The notes below the pieces were generated by a model. That model was not told the origin of the DNA and searched no databases. It was given only the letters and a program-made list of their open reading frames with translations. A program made the position numbers and the translations under genes. Positions 1-8,087 of a stretch of DNA of 64,000 nt are shown piece after piece. The stretch lies in assembly GCA_001314545.1 (NCBI GenBank), contig LIHN01000001.1, positions 712,180 through 776,179 on the forward strand, given 5' to 3'. Position 1 is the stretch's first letter. Every line of letters starts with the position of its first letter. This stretch comes from Bacteroidetes bacterium HLUCCA01 (lineage in GTDB: Bacteria > Bacteroidota > Rhodothermia > Balneolales > HLUCCA01).

Positions 1-1
1 C

Positions 2-1219
2 ATAGCCTTCGGACTCACCCGCGGATTACGACGCTGGTTTCCTGCCAACAGCCGCTATGTAGTCCGGCAGGGTGTGGCCAACCTGTACCGGCCCAACAAC
101 CAGACCCTGGCCATGGTGGTCACGCTGGGTTTCAGCACCTTTCTGATCGCCACGTTGTTCATGAGTCGCGATATGCTTCTGGGCCAGCTGGATACCGGGT
201 TTACCCAAAACCAATCCAATTTTGTGGCCTTCGACATACAGACCGACCAGCGCGAAGGGCTTCGCAGCATCATGGAGGCTGACTACGGGCTGGAAATCCG
301 CCAGGATGTCCCCATCGTCACCATGCGGATGACGCATATCAACGGGGAGCGCGTGGAGGCCATTCAGGACAGCAGCGAAACCATTCGCATCCCGAACTGG
401 CTGTATCAGCGGGAGGTGCGGGCTACCTACCGCAATGAAATCACCGACGCCGAACGCATTACCCGGGGTGAATGGATCGGCTATTTTGATGACTTTGAAG
501 GACTGGTTCCCATTTCCATCGAGGAGGGTGTTGCCGGTGAGATGGGCATTGAACTGGGCGATGAATTCACGTTCAACGTTCAGGGAATTCCCATGCAGAC
601 CTACGTGGCCAGTTTCCGGGAGGTCGACTGGCAGCAGGTACAGCCGAATTTCATCTTTACGTTTCCCTCCGGCGTGCTGGAGGAAGCTCCGCAGTTTCAT
701 GTATTCGTGACCCGGGTACCTGACCGGCAGACCGGCGCCCGGCTGCAGCGCGATATCATCACCAAATTTCCCAACTTGTCGCTGATCGACCTCGACCTGG
801 TGCTCGGAACAGTGGATGCCATTTTGAGCCGGGTCAGTTTCGTTATTCAGTTCATGGCCCTGTTCAGTGTGATAACCGGATTGATTGTGCTGACCGGTGC
901 CGTGGTTTCCAGCCGGTTTCAGCGCATCCAGGAAAGTGTGTTGCTGAAAACACTGGGTGCGCAGGGTGCGCAGATACTGGGCATCATGAGCGTGGAGTAC
1001 CTGATTCTGGGACTTATTTCGGCACTCACCGGAGTTTTTCTGGCGTTTGCAGCCGCGTGGGGACTTTCTGTAGCTGTTTTTGAAACAGCTTTTGTTCCCG
1101 GCATGCTCACCATTTCCCTGCTGGTTGTGGCAGTCATGGGTATCACCCTGGTTATCGGTCTGGTAAGCAGCCGTGATATCTATCGAAGGAGTCCGCTGGA
1201 GGTCTTACGATCGGCATAA
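2..1219 (+). CDS. ABC transporter permease, FtsX/YbbP type (3' part)
   Basis: The reading frame is open from base 2 with no stop, so the gene starts upstream of the window and about 405 C-terminal residues are visible. The segment opens with a short basic stretch, a transmembrane helix (LAMVVTLGFSTFLIATLF) and then a roughly 200-residue soluble domain. It ends with a classic FtsX permease region of three helices, with the coupling sequence SVLLKTLGAQ between the first two and the terminal RRSPLEVLRSA. Family members of this large two-repeat type (YbbP, DUF214) work with a LolD-like ATPase and are thought to move lipids, lipoproteins or toxic compounds across the inner membrane. The substrate cannot be told from this part. 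A GTG at 74 is in frame but is internal, because the upstream residues continue the same homologous region. Confidence 0.85.
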   Translation: MAFGLTRGLRRWFPANSRYVVRQGVANLYRPNNQTLAMVVTLGFSTFLIATLFMSRDMLLGQLDTGFTQNQSNFVAFDIQTDQREGLRSIMEADYGLEIRQDVPIVTMRMTHINGERVEAIQDSSETIRIPNWLYQREVRATYRNEITDAERITRGEWIGYFDDFEGLVPISIEEGVAGEMGIELGDEFTFNVQGIPMQTYVASFREVDWQQVQPNFIFTFPSGVLEEAPQFHVFVTRVPDRQTGARLQRDIITKFPNLSLIDLDLVLGTVDAILSRVSFVIQFMALFSVITGLIVLTGAVVSSRFQRIQESVLLKTLGAQGAQILGIMSVEYLILGLISALTGVFLAFAAAWGLSVAVFETAFVPGMLTISLLVVAVMGITLVIGLVSSRDIYRRSPLEVLRSA

Positions 1220-1319
1220 ACGTTTTTGTATCCGTGCCCATCAGTCTAACCGAGGTGCAAGACGTGAAAAACACCGGATCACTGACCGTATTCAGGCCGC
1301 ACACGCCCAAGGTATCGTA

Positions 1320-2537
1320 TCAGGTTGTATAGACCGAATTGAACAGCACATAATCGGTTGTGAGGTCCGTGCCCCAGGCGCGGGCCTCCTCCTGCCCTTC
1401 GTTCAGGTTCAGTTTGACAAAAATGTGCGACTCCCGCAGGAGTTTCTTCATGTAGTTACGATCGTACTCCACCGGCTTACCCTGGTCCAGCACCAGCACC
1501 AGCTCCTGCTCAATACCCAGGTACAAGTCGCAACGGGTGTAATCAAACGGCACGCCCGCGTTGCCGGCAGCGCAGATAATCCGGCCCCAGTTCGGGTCGC
1601 GACCAAACATGGCGGTTTTCACCAGAGACGATTTCGAAATACCCCGGGCCATGACACGGGCGTGTTCTTCACCGGGAGCGCCGGTTACGGTATACTGTAC
1701 AAATTTAGATGAGCCTTCCCCATCGCTGACAATGAGTCGGGCCAGGTGTTCCATCATCTCCAGAAGCCGTGCGTAGAACATCGCATACCCCTCGTCGGTC
1801 TCCTCACGCAGGGGCTCGTTTTCGGCAAGTCCGTTCGCCATCACCGCAACCATGTCGTTGGTGGACGTGTCGCCGTCAACGGTTATCATGTTGAACGTCC
1901 GGTCTACAGCGTTTTTAACCGATCGCCGGAGCAGATCCGGTTCAATAGCCACATCGGTCACGATAAACCCCAGCATGGTGGCCATATTGGGGTGTATCAT
2001 TCCGGAGCCCTTGGCGATGCCGCCCATATTGATTTGACGGCCGTCCACTTCGAATTCGAGGAAGCCCTCTTTGGCGAAGGTATCGGTGGTCAAAATAGCA
2101 TTGGCCGCGAAGGAGCCTGCGCTCGATTTATTCGTCAGTTTGGGGATAGACTTACGGATGCCGGCAACGATGTCATCGGTCGGGAACACCTCGCCGATTA
2201 CCCCGGTACTGGCCACCAGCACATCTTCCGGCGGAATTTCCAGTCCTTCGGCCATCGCTTCAACCATGGCCCGGGCCCCGGCATACCCCTGCTCTCCGGT
2301 ACACGCATTCGCATTGCCGGCATTGATCACCATAGCCTGTAATCGACCATTTTTTACATGTTCACGGGATATTTTGAGCGGTTCCGCAACCACTTCATTT
2401 TGTGTGAACACGGCAGCGGCCGCGGCCGGAACTTTGGAGTAGATGATGGCGAGATCGCGGCGCAGGGATTTGACACCGGAGTGCGCTCCCCAAACGCGGA
2501 TACCCCGCACATTGGTGATATTCTTTACCATAGACAT
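1320..2537 (-). CDS. argJ: Bifunctional glutamate N-acetyltransferase / amino-acid acetyltransferase ArgJ
   Basis: ArgJ transfers the acetyl group of N-acetylornithine to glutamate, recycling acetyl in arginine synthesis, and in bifunctional forms also uses acetyl-CoA. The 405-residue protein carries the autocleavage site MATML near residue 187, where the Thr becomes the N-terminal nucleophile of the beta chain. It also has the upstream KGSGMIHPN motif and the NAGNANACTG loop near residue 72. I chose the ATG at 2537 because it lies five bases after the argC stop and gives the expected N-terminus ([12 protein letters not shown]). A longer frame to 2609 would run into argC. It is the last gene of argBDCJ. 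Presence of ArgJ means no separate ArgE deacetylase is needed. Whether it is bifunctional cannot be seen in the sequence. Confidence 0.96.
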   Translation of the reverse strand: MSMVKNITNVRGIRVWGAHSGVKSLRRDLAIIYSKVPAAAAAVFTQNEVVAEPLKISREHVKNGRLQAMVINAGNANACTGEQGYAGARAMVEAMAEGLEIPPEDVLVASTGVIGEVFPTDDIVAGIRKSIPKLTNKSSAGSFAANAILTTDTFAKEGFLEFEVDGRQINMGGIAKGSGMIHPNMATMLGFIVTDVAIEPDLLRRSVKNAVDRTFNMITVDGDTSTNDMVAVMANGLAENEPLREETDEGYAMFYARLLEMMEHLARLIVSDGEGSSKFVQYTVTGAPGEEHARVMARGISKSSLVKTAMFGRDPNWGRIICAAGNAGVPFDYTRCDLYLGIEQELVLVLDQGKPVEYDRNYMKKLLRESHIFVKLNLNEGQEEARAWGTDLTTDYVLFNSVYTT

Positions 2538-2542
2538 GATGT

Positions 2543-3682
2543 TCAGGGGTTTAGGGCGATGGTTTCCAGGGCGGTGGTTTCGGCAAGACCGAGCATGAGG
2601 TTCATGCACTGAACCGCTTGTCCGGAGGAGCCTTTGACGAGGTTGTCTATGACGCTGACCAGCAGCACCCGACCGGTACGCGCATCGTAATCGACATAAA
2701 CGCGCGCACTGTTGGTGCCTCGTACGTCTTTGAGGGAGGGCGGCGATGCGGCCAGGTGTACGAACGGCTCGTCGGCGTACGCCTGCTGCAGGGTGTGCAG
2801 CAGCGCATCACGAAACGTGCTGCTTTTGGCCGGTGTTTCGTTTGGAAGGGCGTAGATGGTGCTGAGAATGCCCCGGTCAACGGGCAGCAGGTGCGGGGTA
2901 AACTGAACCGGTCCGCAGCCGGCAGCCTGGCGATTATGGTCGTGTATCGGTGCGGGTCGGGCCGCATCGGCGCGTGCGTTGGCTTGCGACCGACTGCCGT
3001 GTTCTTCCCGGGCAACCGCATCCAGCATTTCCTGAATTTCAACGGTGTGCCGGTGTTTTTTAAGTCCATACGCCCGGAAATTTTCGTTCACGCCCGGAAA
3101 ATGCGTGACGGGTGAGGGTTTCACCCCGGCGCCGGTGGTTCCCGATTTCGCATCGATGATTATACTGCCGGGCTGCAGGAGTCCGGCCTTGAGCAACGGG
3201 GCCAGCGCCAGGATACTTCCGGTGGGATAGCAGCCCGGACACGCCACCAGCCGGGCCCGGGGTATTCGATTACGGTTCAGCTCCGGCATGCCGTAGACGG
3301 CCAGATCAAAGCCCTGCGGGTAGGTATGCTCCCTGTCGTACCACTGCCCATACACATCCGGACCGCTCAGCCTGAAATCGCCCGAAAGGTCGATGAACGG
3401 CACATTTTTTTCAACAAATGCACGGGCATACCGCATGGATACACCGTGTGGCAGGGCCAGAAAGACCACATCCAGGGGCATTTCAAGGGCCTGTGCTGCC
3501 GTTTTCAGGGTCATATCAACCGTGCCGGCAAAAAACGGATGTACCGCAGAGAAGGGCTCACCGGCACGCGACTCGCTGGTGATCACCTCGATGGATATGT
3601 CGGGATGGTGGTGCAATATGCGTACCAGTTCCGAACCGGTGTAGCCGGTTGCACCGATGATTCCTGCTTTGTAAGTCTTCAT
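2543..3682 (-). CDS. argC: N-acetyl-gamma-glutamyl-phosphate reductase ArgC
   Basis: ArgC catalyses NADPH-dependent reduction of N-acetylglutamyl phosphate to the semialdehyde, the third step of arginine synthesis. The N-terminal Rossmann motif GIIGATGYTGSELVR is at residues 8-21, the catalytic Cys is in ACPGCYPTGS (C151), and the active-site KHRHTVEIQ is at about 209-217. At 379 residues it is longer than the usual roughly 345. The extra length is mainly an Arg/Ala/His-rich insert at about 224-256, between KHRHTVEIQEML and the conserved FTPHLLPVDRGIL. The ATG at 3682 overlaps the argD stop in an ATGA arrangement, so translation is probably coupled. The insert is likely a surface loop and does not remove a known catalytic residue. 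Confidence 0.95.
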   Translation of the reverse strand: MKTYKAGIIGATGYTGSELVRILHHHPDISIEVITSESRAGEPFSAVHPFFAGTVDMTLKTAAQALEMPLDVVFLALPHGVSMRYARAFVEKNVPFIDLSGDFRLSGPDVYGQWYDREHTYPQGFDLAVYGMPELNRNRIPRARLVACPGCYPTGSILALAPLLKAGLLQPGSIIIDAKSGTTGAGVKPSPVTHFPGVNENFRAYGLKKHRHTVEIQEMLDAVAREEHGSRSQANARADAARPAPIHDHNRQAAGCGPVQFTPHLLPVDRGILSTIYALPNETPAKSSTFRDALLHTLQQAYADEPFVHLAASPPSLKDVRGTNSARVYVDYDARTGRVLLVSVIDNLVKGSSGQAVQCMNLMLGLAETTALETIALNP

Positions 3683-4911
3683 AACGATGGGGTTTTCCTG
3701 GACAGTAACACGTGTTCCATGGCATCAAAGGCTGTTTTCAGCTCACTCATGGTAATATTCAAGGGAGGCACCAGCCTGAGTACGTTCCCCGCCGTGGCGT
3801 TGGCCAGCACGCCATGTTGCAACAGCTCGCCGACCAGGGGTTTGGTATCGTAGTCAAATTCAATACCCAGCATGAGTCCCTCGCCTTTGATGCGGAGCAT
3901 GCCCGGCGGATTCATGCGGGTTAGTCGCTGGCGGATCCACTGCCCCTTCTCCACAACCGCCTCCAGCAGTTTTTCCTCTTCGATGACGTCCAGAACGGTA
4001 CAGGCCACCGCTGAAACCAGCGGATTCCCGCCAAATGTGGTACCATGATCGCCATAGTCCATGGCGTCACTGACCCGCTGCGTGGAAAGTATGGCACCGA
4101 TGGGCACGCCGCCGCCCAGTCCCTTGGCCAGGGTCATAATATCAGGCTGCACGCCGTAGTGATCTTTGGCAAACCACTGTCCGGTTCTGCCCACTCCGCT
4201 CTGAATTTCGTCGAAAATCAGCACGATGTCGTTTTCATCGCACACCTTCCTGACGGCTTGCACAAAACCGGGTTCGGCCGGGTTGATGCCCCCCTCGCCC
4301 TGAATCAACTCCATGATGATAGCGGAAATCTGCTGCGGTCCGGCATCGTTGATAGCCTGGTGCAGCGCGTCGATATCATTGAAGGGTACCTGCACAAAGC
4401 CGCCCGGCCTCGGACCAAAGCCCGTCTGCATCGACTCCTTCCCTGTGGAGATCGTAGCCAGGGTACGGCCGTGAAAGCATCCTTCCATGGATAGGACCGT
4501 TCCGCCCCTGCCGTTTTTGTACGCGTACTTCCGGGCAATTTTGATGGCTCCCTCCACCGACTCCGCTCCGCTGTTGGTCAGAAATACCCGGTCTAATCCG
4601 CTTATTTCCGTCAGCCTCCGGGAGAGTTCGGCCTGGGGGCGACTCAGATAAAAGTTCGATATATGGGTGAGCTTGCCGGCTTGTTCGCGCAGGGTCTGCA
4701 CAACCCGCGGATGGGCATGTCCTACATTGTTCACAGCAATACCGGCCAGAAGATCGATATAGCGTTTGCCGTCGATGTCCCAGACGGTGGCACCCTCGCC
4801 GCGGTCCAGCGTAACGGGAAACCGGCGGAATGTCTGCAGATAATGGGCTTTGTCGGAGGTGTGCAGCTGCTGATTGTCTTGCAGCGATGCGGTTTTAATC
4901 GGGGTATTCAT
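3679..4911 (-). CDS. argD: Acetylornithine aminotransferase ArgD
   Basis: This is a class III PLP-dependent aminotransferase that converts N-acetylglutamate semialdehyde to N-acetylornithine with glutamate as donor. The PLP lysine is in TLAKGLGGGVPIGA (K263). The cofactor Asp is in DEIQSGVGRTGQWF, and TNSGAESVEGAIKIAR binds the phosphate. The length of 410 residues fits the family. The start at 4911 overlaps the argB stop by four bases (ATGA), which decides it over a longer frame reaching to 4992. The family also contains succinylornithine and succinyl-diaminopimelate transaminases. The surrounding argB, argC and argJ genes make the arginine role most likely, though a shared lysine-pathway role is possible. 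Confidence 0.94.
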   Translation of the reverse strand: MNTPIKTASLQDNQQLHTSDKAHYLQTFRRFPVTLDRGEGATVWDIDGKRYIDLLAGIAVNNVGHAHPRVVQTLREQAGKLTHISNFYLSRPQAELSRRLTEISGLDRVFLTNSGAESVEGAIKIARKYAYKNGRGGTVLSMEGCFHGRTLATISTGKESMQTGFGPRPGGFVQVPFNDIDALHQAINDAGPQQISAIIMELIQGEGGINPAEPGFVQAVRKVCDENDIVLIFDEIQSGVGRTGQWFAKDHYGVQPDIMTLAKGLGGGVPIGAILSTQRVSDAMDYGDHGTTFGGNPLVSAVACTVLDVIEEEKLLEAVVEKGQWIRQRLTRMNPPGMLRIKGEGLMLGIEFDYDTKPLVGELLQHGVLANATAGNVLRLVPPLNITMSELKTAFDAMEHVLLSRKTPSL

Positions 4912-5747
4912 GGTGTAATCGTAGTTCCGTGGTCGTGCGGCGCGTCGAGCTGCGCTGGCCGGGTACCGTTGAGTATCCGGGCTTTGGAGCAACCCTGCCC
5001 CAGCGCTACCATACAGCTTTCAATTTTCGGGATCATTCCACCGTCGATGGTGCCATCGTTGATCAACCCGGACACCTCCGACGCGGAAAGGTTTCGGATC
5101 AGACTGGCGGGATTGGTGCGATCGGCGAGCAGGCCGTCTACATCGGTGAGGATGATGTATTCGCGGGCCTGAAGCACTCCGGCCAGATGTCCGGCGAACA
5201 TGTCTCCGTTGATGTTGAAACTGTTTCCGTTGACATCTGAGGCCAGGCAGGTGACCACGGGGATGTAATGGTGTTGGAGCAGGAGATGCAGCAGATGGGG
5301 GTCAACGTTGTCTACATCGCCCACGTGTCCCAGATCAACGCGTTCATCGCTTCCCTCCCGCTGGTGCCATCGTTTTCGGGCTGTAACCAGCTGCCCGTCT
5401 TTACCGGACAGCCCCACCGCGGCGTGACCCAGACTGTTGAGCAGGCCCACCAGGGCGCTGTTGACCTGCCCTTTGAGGGCCATTTCCACGTGGGTATAGG
5501 CTTCACGGGATGTGACCCTGTGGCCGTCAATAAATTCTGTTAAAATCCCGGCGGAGGTTAACTGACGTTGAATGAAGGGTCCGCCACCGTGTACGATGAC
5601 GATGTCGTATCCCCGTGTTTTCAGGGAAGCAATACGGTTGAGTACATCGCGCTGCAGGGCGACATCGCTCATGGCGTTGCCGCCGTATTTAAACAACAAT
5701 AAAGGTTTTGTGGGTGGTATGGCTTCTGTATCGGGATGAATCCCCAA
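4908..5747 (-). CDS. argB: Acetylglutamate kinase ArgB
   Basis: ArgB phosphorylates N-acetylglutamate with ATP, usually the controlled step of the pathway. The amino-acid kinase fold is shown by LLLFKYGGNAM (residues 16-26), IVHGGGPFIQRQL, the acetylglutamate loop NINGDMFAGHLAGVLQA and ILTDVDGLLADR. The length is 279 residues. I accept a TTG start at 5747 because AGGAGA lies about five bases upstream and the next ATG falls inside the conserved FKYGGNAM motif. It is the first gene of argBDCJ, and the 123-base gap upstream must hold the operon promoter. No arginine-repressor site could be recognised with confidence. An N-terminal regulatory extension like that of arginine-inhibited ArgB enzymes is not obvious here. 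Confidence 0.95.
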   Translation of the reverse strand: MGIHPDTEAIPPTKPLLLFKYGGNAMSDVALQRDVLNRIASLKTRGYDIVIVHGGGPFIQRQLTSAGILTEFIDGHRVTSREAYTHVEMALKGQVNSALVGLLNSLGHAAVGLSGKDGQLVTARKRWHQREGSDERVDLGHVGDVDNVDPHLLHLLLQHHYIPVVTCLASDVNGNSFNINGDMFAGHLAGVLQAREYIILTDVDGLLADRTNPASLIRNLSASEVSGLINDGTIDGGMIPKIESCMVALGQGCSKARILNGTRPAQLDAPHDHGTTITP

Positions 5748-5870
5748 ACCGTCTCCTGTAAATTGGCATTTTAATTAAGCACTGTAAGAAAGGGATATTC
5801 AGTGCAAACAACCACTTGCATCTTTGCCTGAAATGACAGTACAACACGGTTTTACACCCTGAAACAGGGT
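5748..5870 (-). promoter_or_regulatory. Promoter-bearing gap before argB
   Basis: This 123-base AT-richer gap separates the helicase stop from the argB start on the same strand and is the only place for an arg operon promoter. At its distal edge, ACCCTG-TTT-CAGGGT directly follows the helicase TAA and forms a six-pair hairpin that could act as a weak terminator, but no clear U-tract follows. No specific -35/-10 pair or Arg box is assigned. Confidence 0.4.
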
Positions 5871-8087
5871 TTAAGGATTTTCCAGAAGCCTGTTGAGCAG
5901 TCGACCCAGAAACTTGTCGTTGTAGACCCGGTTGATGTGGCGCATATCGGCAAAAATGATAAGCTGTTCCCGCGCACGGGAGAAGGCTACATTGAGCAGA
6001 CGGGGAACACGCAGTCCGTTCTTGGTTTCATCGAAGGGTCGCACACTGAAATGCCGCAGCTGATTGCGTTCGGTCATACCGGACATGACCGTGTCGAAGA
6101 GGATGACCCGCTTTTCGCGGCCCTGAAAGGTGTGAATGGTGCCGGTTTCAATCTCGGTGAGTCCCCGTTTGTTGAGTGCACGACGCAGATCCCATACCGT
6201 TGAGCGAAACGGTACGATGACCCCGATTTGCTCCATGGGTACCAGATCGCGTGTTACCAGCTGGTAGGCCGTGTCAACCAGCACTTTCTGGTGCATTTCG
6301 TTGATGGGACTAAATCCGTAGTCGTTGTTTTTCCGGGTGAGTACCGGTTCAAAAAAACTGGTGTCTACCACACGGAAGGAACGGGCTGCAGCGGTCTGGT
6401 CCGACTTCGGTGCCTTTTTTCGGGATTTACGCGATGTTACCGGTTTGCCCCCGGATGCGGTACCCTCGACGGTTTCCGTCAGCTTTTTGCCCGGTGGGTG
6501 CATCGGGAGCCCGTCGGGTGCAGTCTCAGGGGAGTTTACGGAAGCAGACGCAGAGCCGTCAGACAGCTTTCCGGTACGGAGCCGGCCTTCGTAAAAAACC
6601 TCACTGATGATGTCGGCCAGGTCTTTTTGCAGCCGGTACTGGGTGTCAAAAAAGCTGGTCTGGAGCGGATTGAAATCGTGCCAGTCAAAAAGCTCACTGA
6701 CCTGTTCGGCCCGGGAGGCGAAGGCGAAGATATCTTGTTCCAGCAGGGCGCCGGCTTTTTTATCGGTTGTTATGGCGATGGGGGGCAGCTGCATGGGATC
6801 ACCGGCAATGACCAGGTGTCGGGCGCTTCTGCTGGCCATTACCGCCAGAAACGGCAGGGATGCCATAGACGACTCATCCACCACCACCGCGTCAAATTCC
6901 ATATCGAAGAACAGGTCGGAGGTACAGACTTTGGCCAGGGTAGTACCCACCGCTTTTTTGGAAATCAGTTCGTAAAAATCGGCGTTCTGCAGCTGCTGCT
7001 GCAGGGTATCGGTCAGCTCTTCCATACGGCGGAGCCCTCCCTGCCGGCGAATTTCACTGATAGCGGTATCCAGTTGCACGGAGAGCTCCTCGTCGGGAAC
7101 ACCGCCATCCAGTTCAATGGCTTCCAGTTCGTCCTGCAGCTGTTTGTAGCGGGTGAGCTGCTGCTGGTAGCGCTGCGCCCGCTGGCGGAGCCGGGTGCGA
7201 CGGGCATCGGCCTGTTTGGCGTGATGAATGCGGTCCAGGGCTTCGCTGCTCAGGGCAATATCCCCGAAACGGGTGATATTGGGAATCTCGGCGGAGGATT
7301 TCAGGGCATGGAGGGCCTCCATCACAGCCAGCATGCCCACATCCACGGCCCGGTTGGTGTTACTGACAAACAGCACCCGGTCGCCGCGGAGGATGTAGTT
7401 GGCCACGATGTAGCCCAGGGTGCTGGTTTTTCCGGTTCCGGGCGGACCCCAAACAAAGCTCACCGGGTTATACAGGGCCTTGCGGATGGCCTCCTGCTGG
7501 GAGACATTTCGCAGGCCGTCTTCATGGATTTCAAGGTCGCCCATTTCGTAGAGCTGACGGGCGTATTCGGTTTTTGCCGGCTCCACACGCGATGGCGGGG
7601 TGGGATAAAACAAATCCCGGATGCGCTGAAACTGCTCTTCACGCTCGGCCGACTGAATCAGGCGCAGCTGGTCCTGCATTTTGCGCAGTACGAAATCGTT
7701 TTCCCACTCCAGATCAATACGGGCGATTTTCGGTCCCAGGTGTTCCGGGAACCGCAGGGTGATTTCATCCTCTTTGGCATCTACGTAACTGACCGTAAAG
7801 GTCTGCTCGCCGGCCCGGGCCCGGATGACCTCGGCAAAACGCAGCCCGTTATTGGAGGAGGTGAATTTGTAGTCGTATTCGTCTTCGTCTTTTTGGGCGG
7901 TATAGTCTCCACCCTCGAGGGTATCCCGGGAGGGACGTTCCTTGACCGCCGCAATTTCTTCATCCAGGGCAAACTGAAAATCGCGCAGCAAGGCCGTAAC
8001 CTTATCAAAGTCTTTGCCGCTCAGGGGAGCACGCAGTATGGTTTCGACCGGTTTACCGGGGGATGAATCCAGGGGCATAGGGTGCAT
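5871..8087 (-). CDS. Superfamily 1B helicase, DNA2/NAM7 (AAA_11/AAA_12) type
   Basis: This 738-residue ATP-dependent nucleic-acid helicase belongs to the SF1 Upf1-like branch. Walker A is GPPGTGKT at 214-221, Walker B is VVVDESSMASLPF at 401-413, motif III is GDPMQLPP at 429-436 and motif IV is DTQYRL at 481. Motifs V and VI are TIHTFQGREKRVILFDT and LLNVAFSRAREQLIIF near the C-terminus. Residues about 290-375 are a charged helical, coiled-coil-like insertion between motifs Ia and II. Residues about 508-568 are a low-complexity Ser/Pro/Lys linker. The N-terminal 200 residues resemble the beta-barrel region of such helicases. The start ATG shares its A with the stop of the upstream AsmA-like gene (TGATG), so the two are translationally coupled. 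Whether it acts on RNA or DNA is not visible. Confidence 0.88.
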   Translation of the reverse strand: MHPMPLDSSPGKPVETILRAPLSGKDFDKVTALLRDFQFALDEEIAAVKERPSRDTLEGGDYTAQKDEDEYDYKFTSSNNGLRFAEVIRARAGEQTFTVSYVDAKEDEITLRFPEHLGPKIARIDLEWENDFVLRKMQDQLRLIQSAEREEQFQRIRDLFYPTPPSRVEPAKTEYARQLYEMGDLEIHEDGLRNVSQQEAIRKALYNPVSFVWGPPGTGKTSTLGYIVANYILRGDRVLFVSNTNRAVDVGMLAVMEALHALKSSAEIPNITRFGDIALSSEALDRIHHAKQADARRTRLRQRAQRYQQQLTRYKQLQDELEAIELDGGVPDEELSVQLDTAISEIRRQGGLRRMEELTDTLQQQLQNADFYELISKKAVGTTLAKVCTSDLFFDMEFDAVVVDESSMASLPFLAVMASRSARHLVIAGDPMQLPPIAITTDKKAGALLEQDIFAFASRAEQVSELFDWHDFNPLQTSFFDTQYRLQKDLADIISEVFYEGRLRTGKLSDGSASASVNSPETAPDGLPMHPPGKKLTETVEGTASGGKPVTSRKSRKKAPKSDQTAAARSFRVVDTSFFEPVLTRKNNDYGFSPINEMHQKVLVDTAYQLVTRDLVPMEQIGVIVPFRSTVWDLRRALNKRGLTEIETGTIHTFQGREKRVILFDTVMSGMTERNQLRHFSVRPFDETKNGLRVPRLLNVAFSRAREQLIIFADMRHINRVYNDKFLGRLLNRLLENP

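Noticed and set aside
1325-1335. TTGTATAGACC, resembling the GntR operator
   Set aside because: It lies in the last codons of argJ, encodes conserved-frame residues (SVYTT) and is not before a gene; 10 of 12 match is likely chance.
6228-8066. Long plus-strand reading frame opposite the helicase
   Set aside because: It is antisense to a gene with all SF1 helicase motifs; long open antisense frames are expected at this GC content, and the translation shows no family motif.
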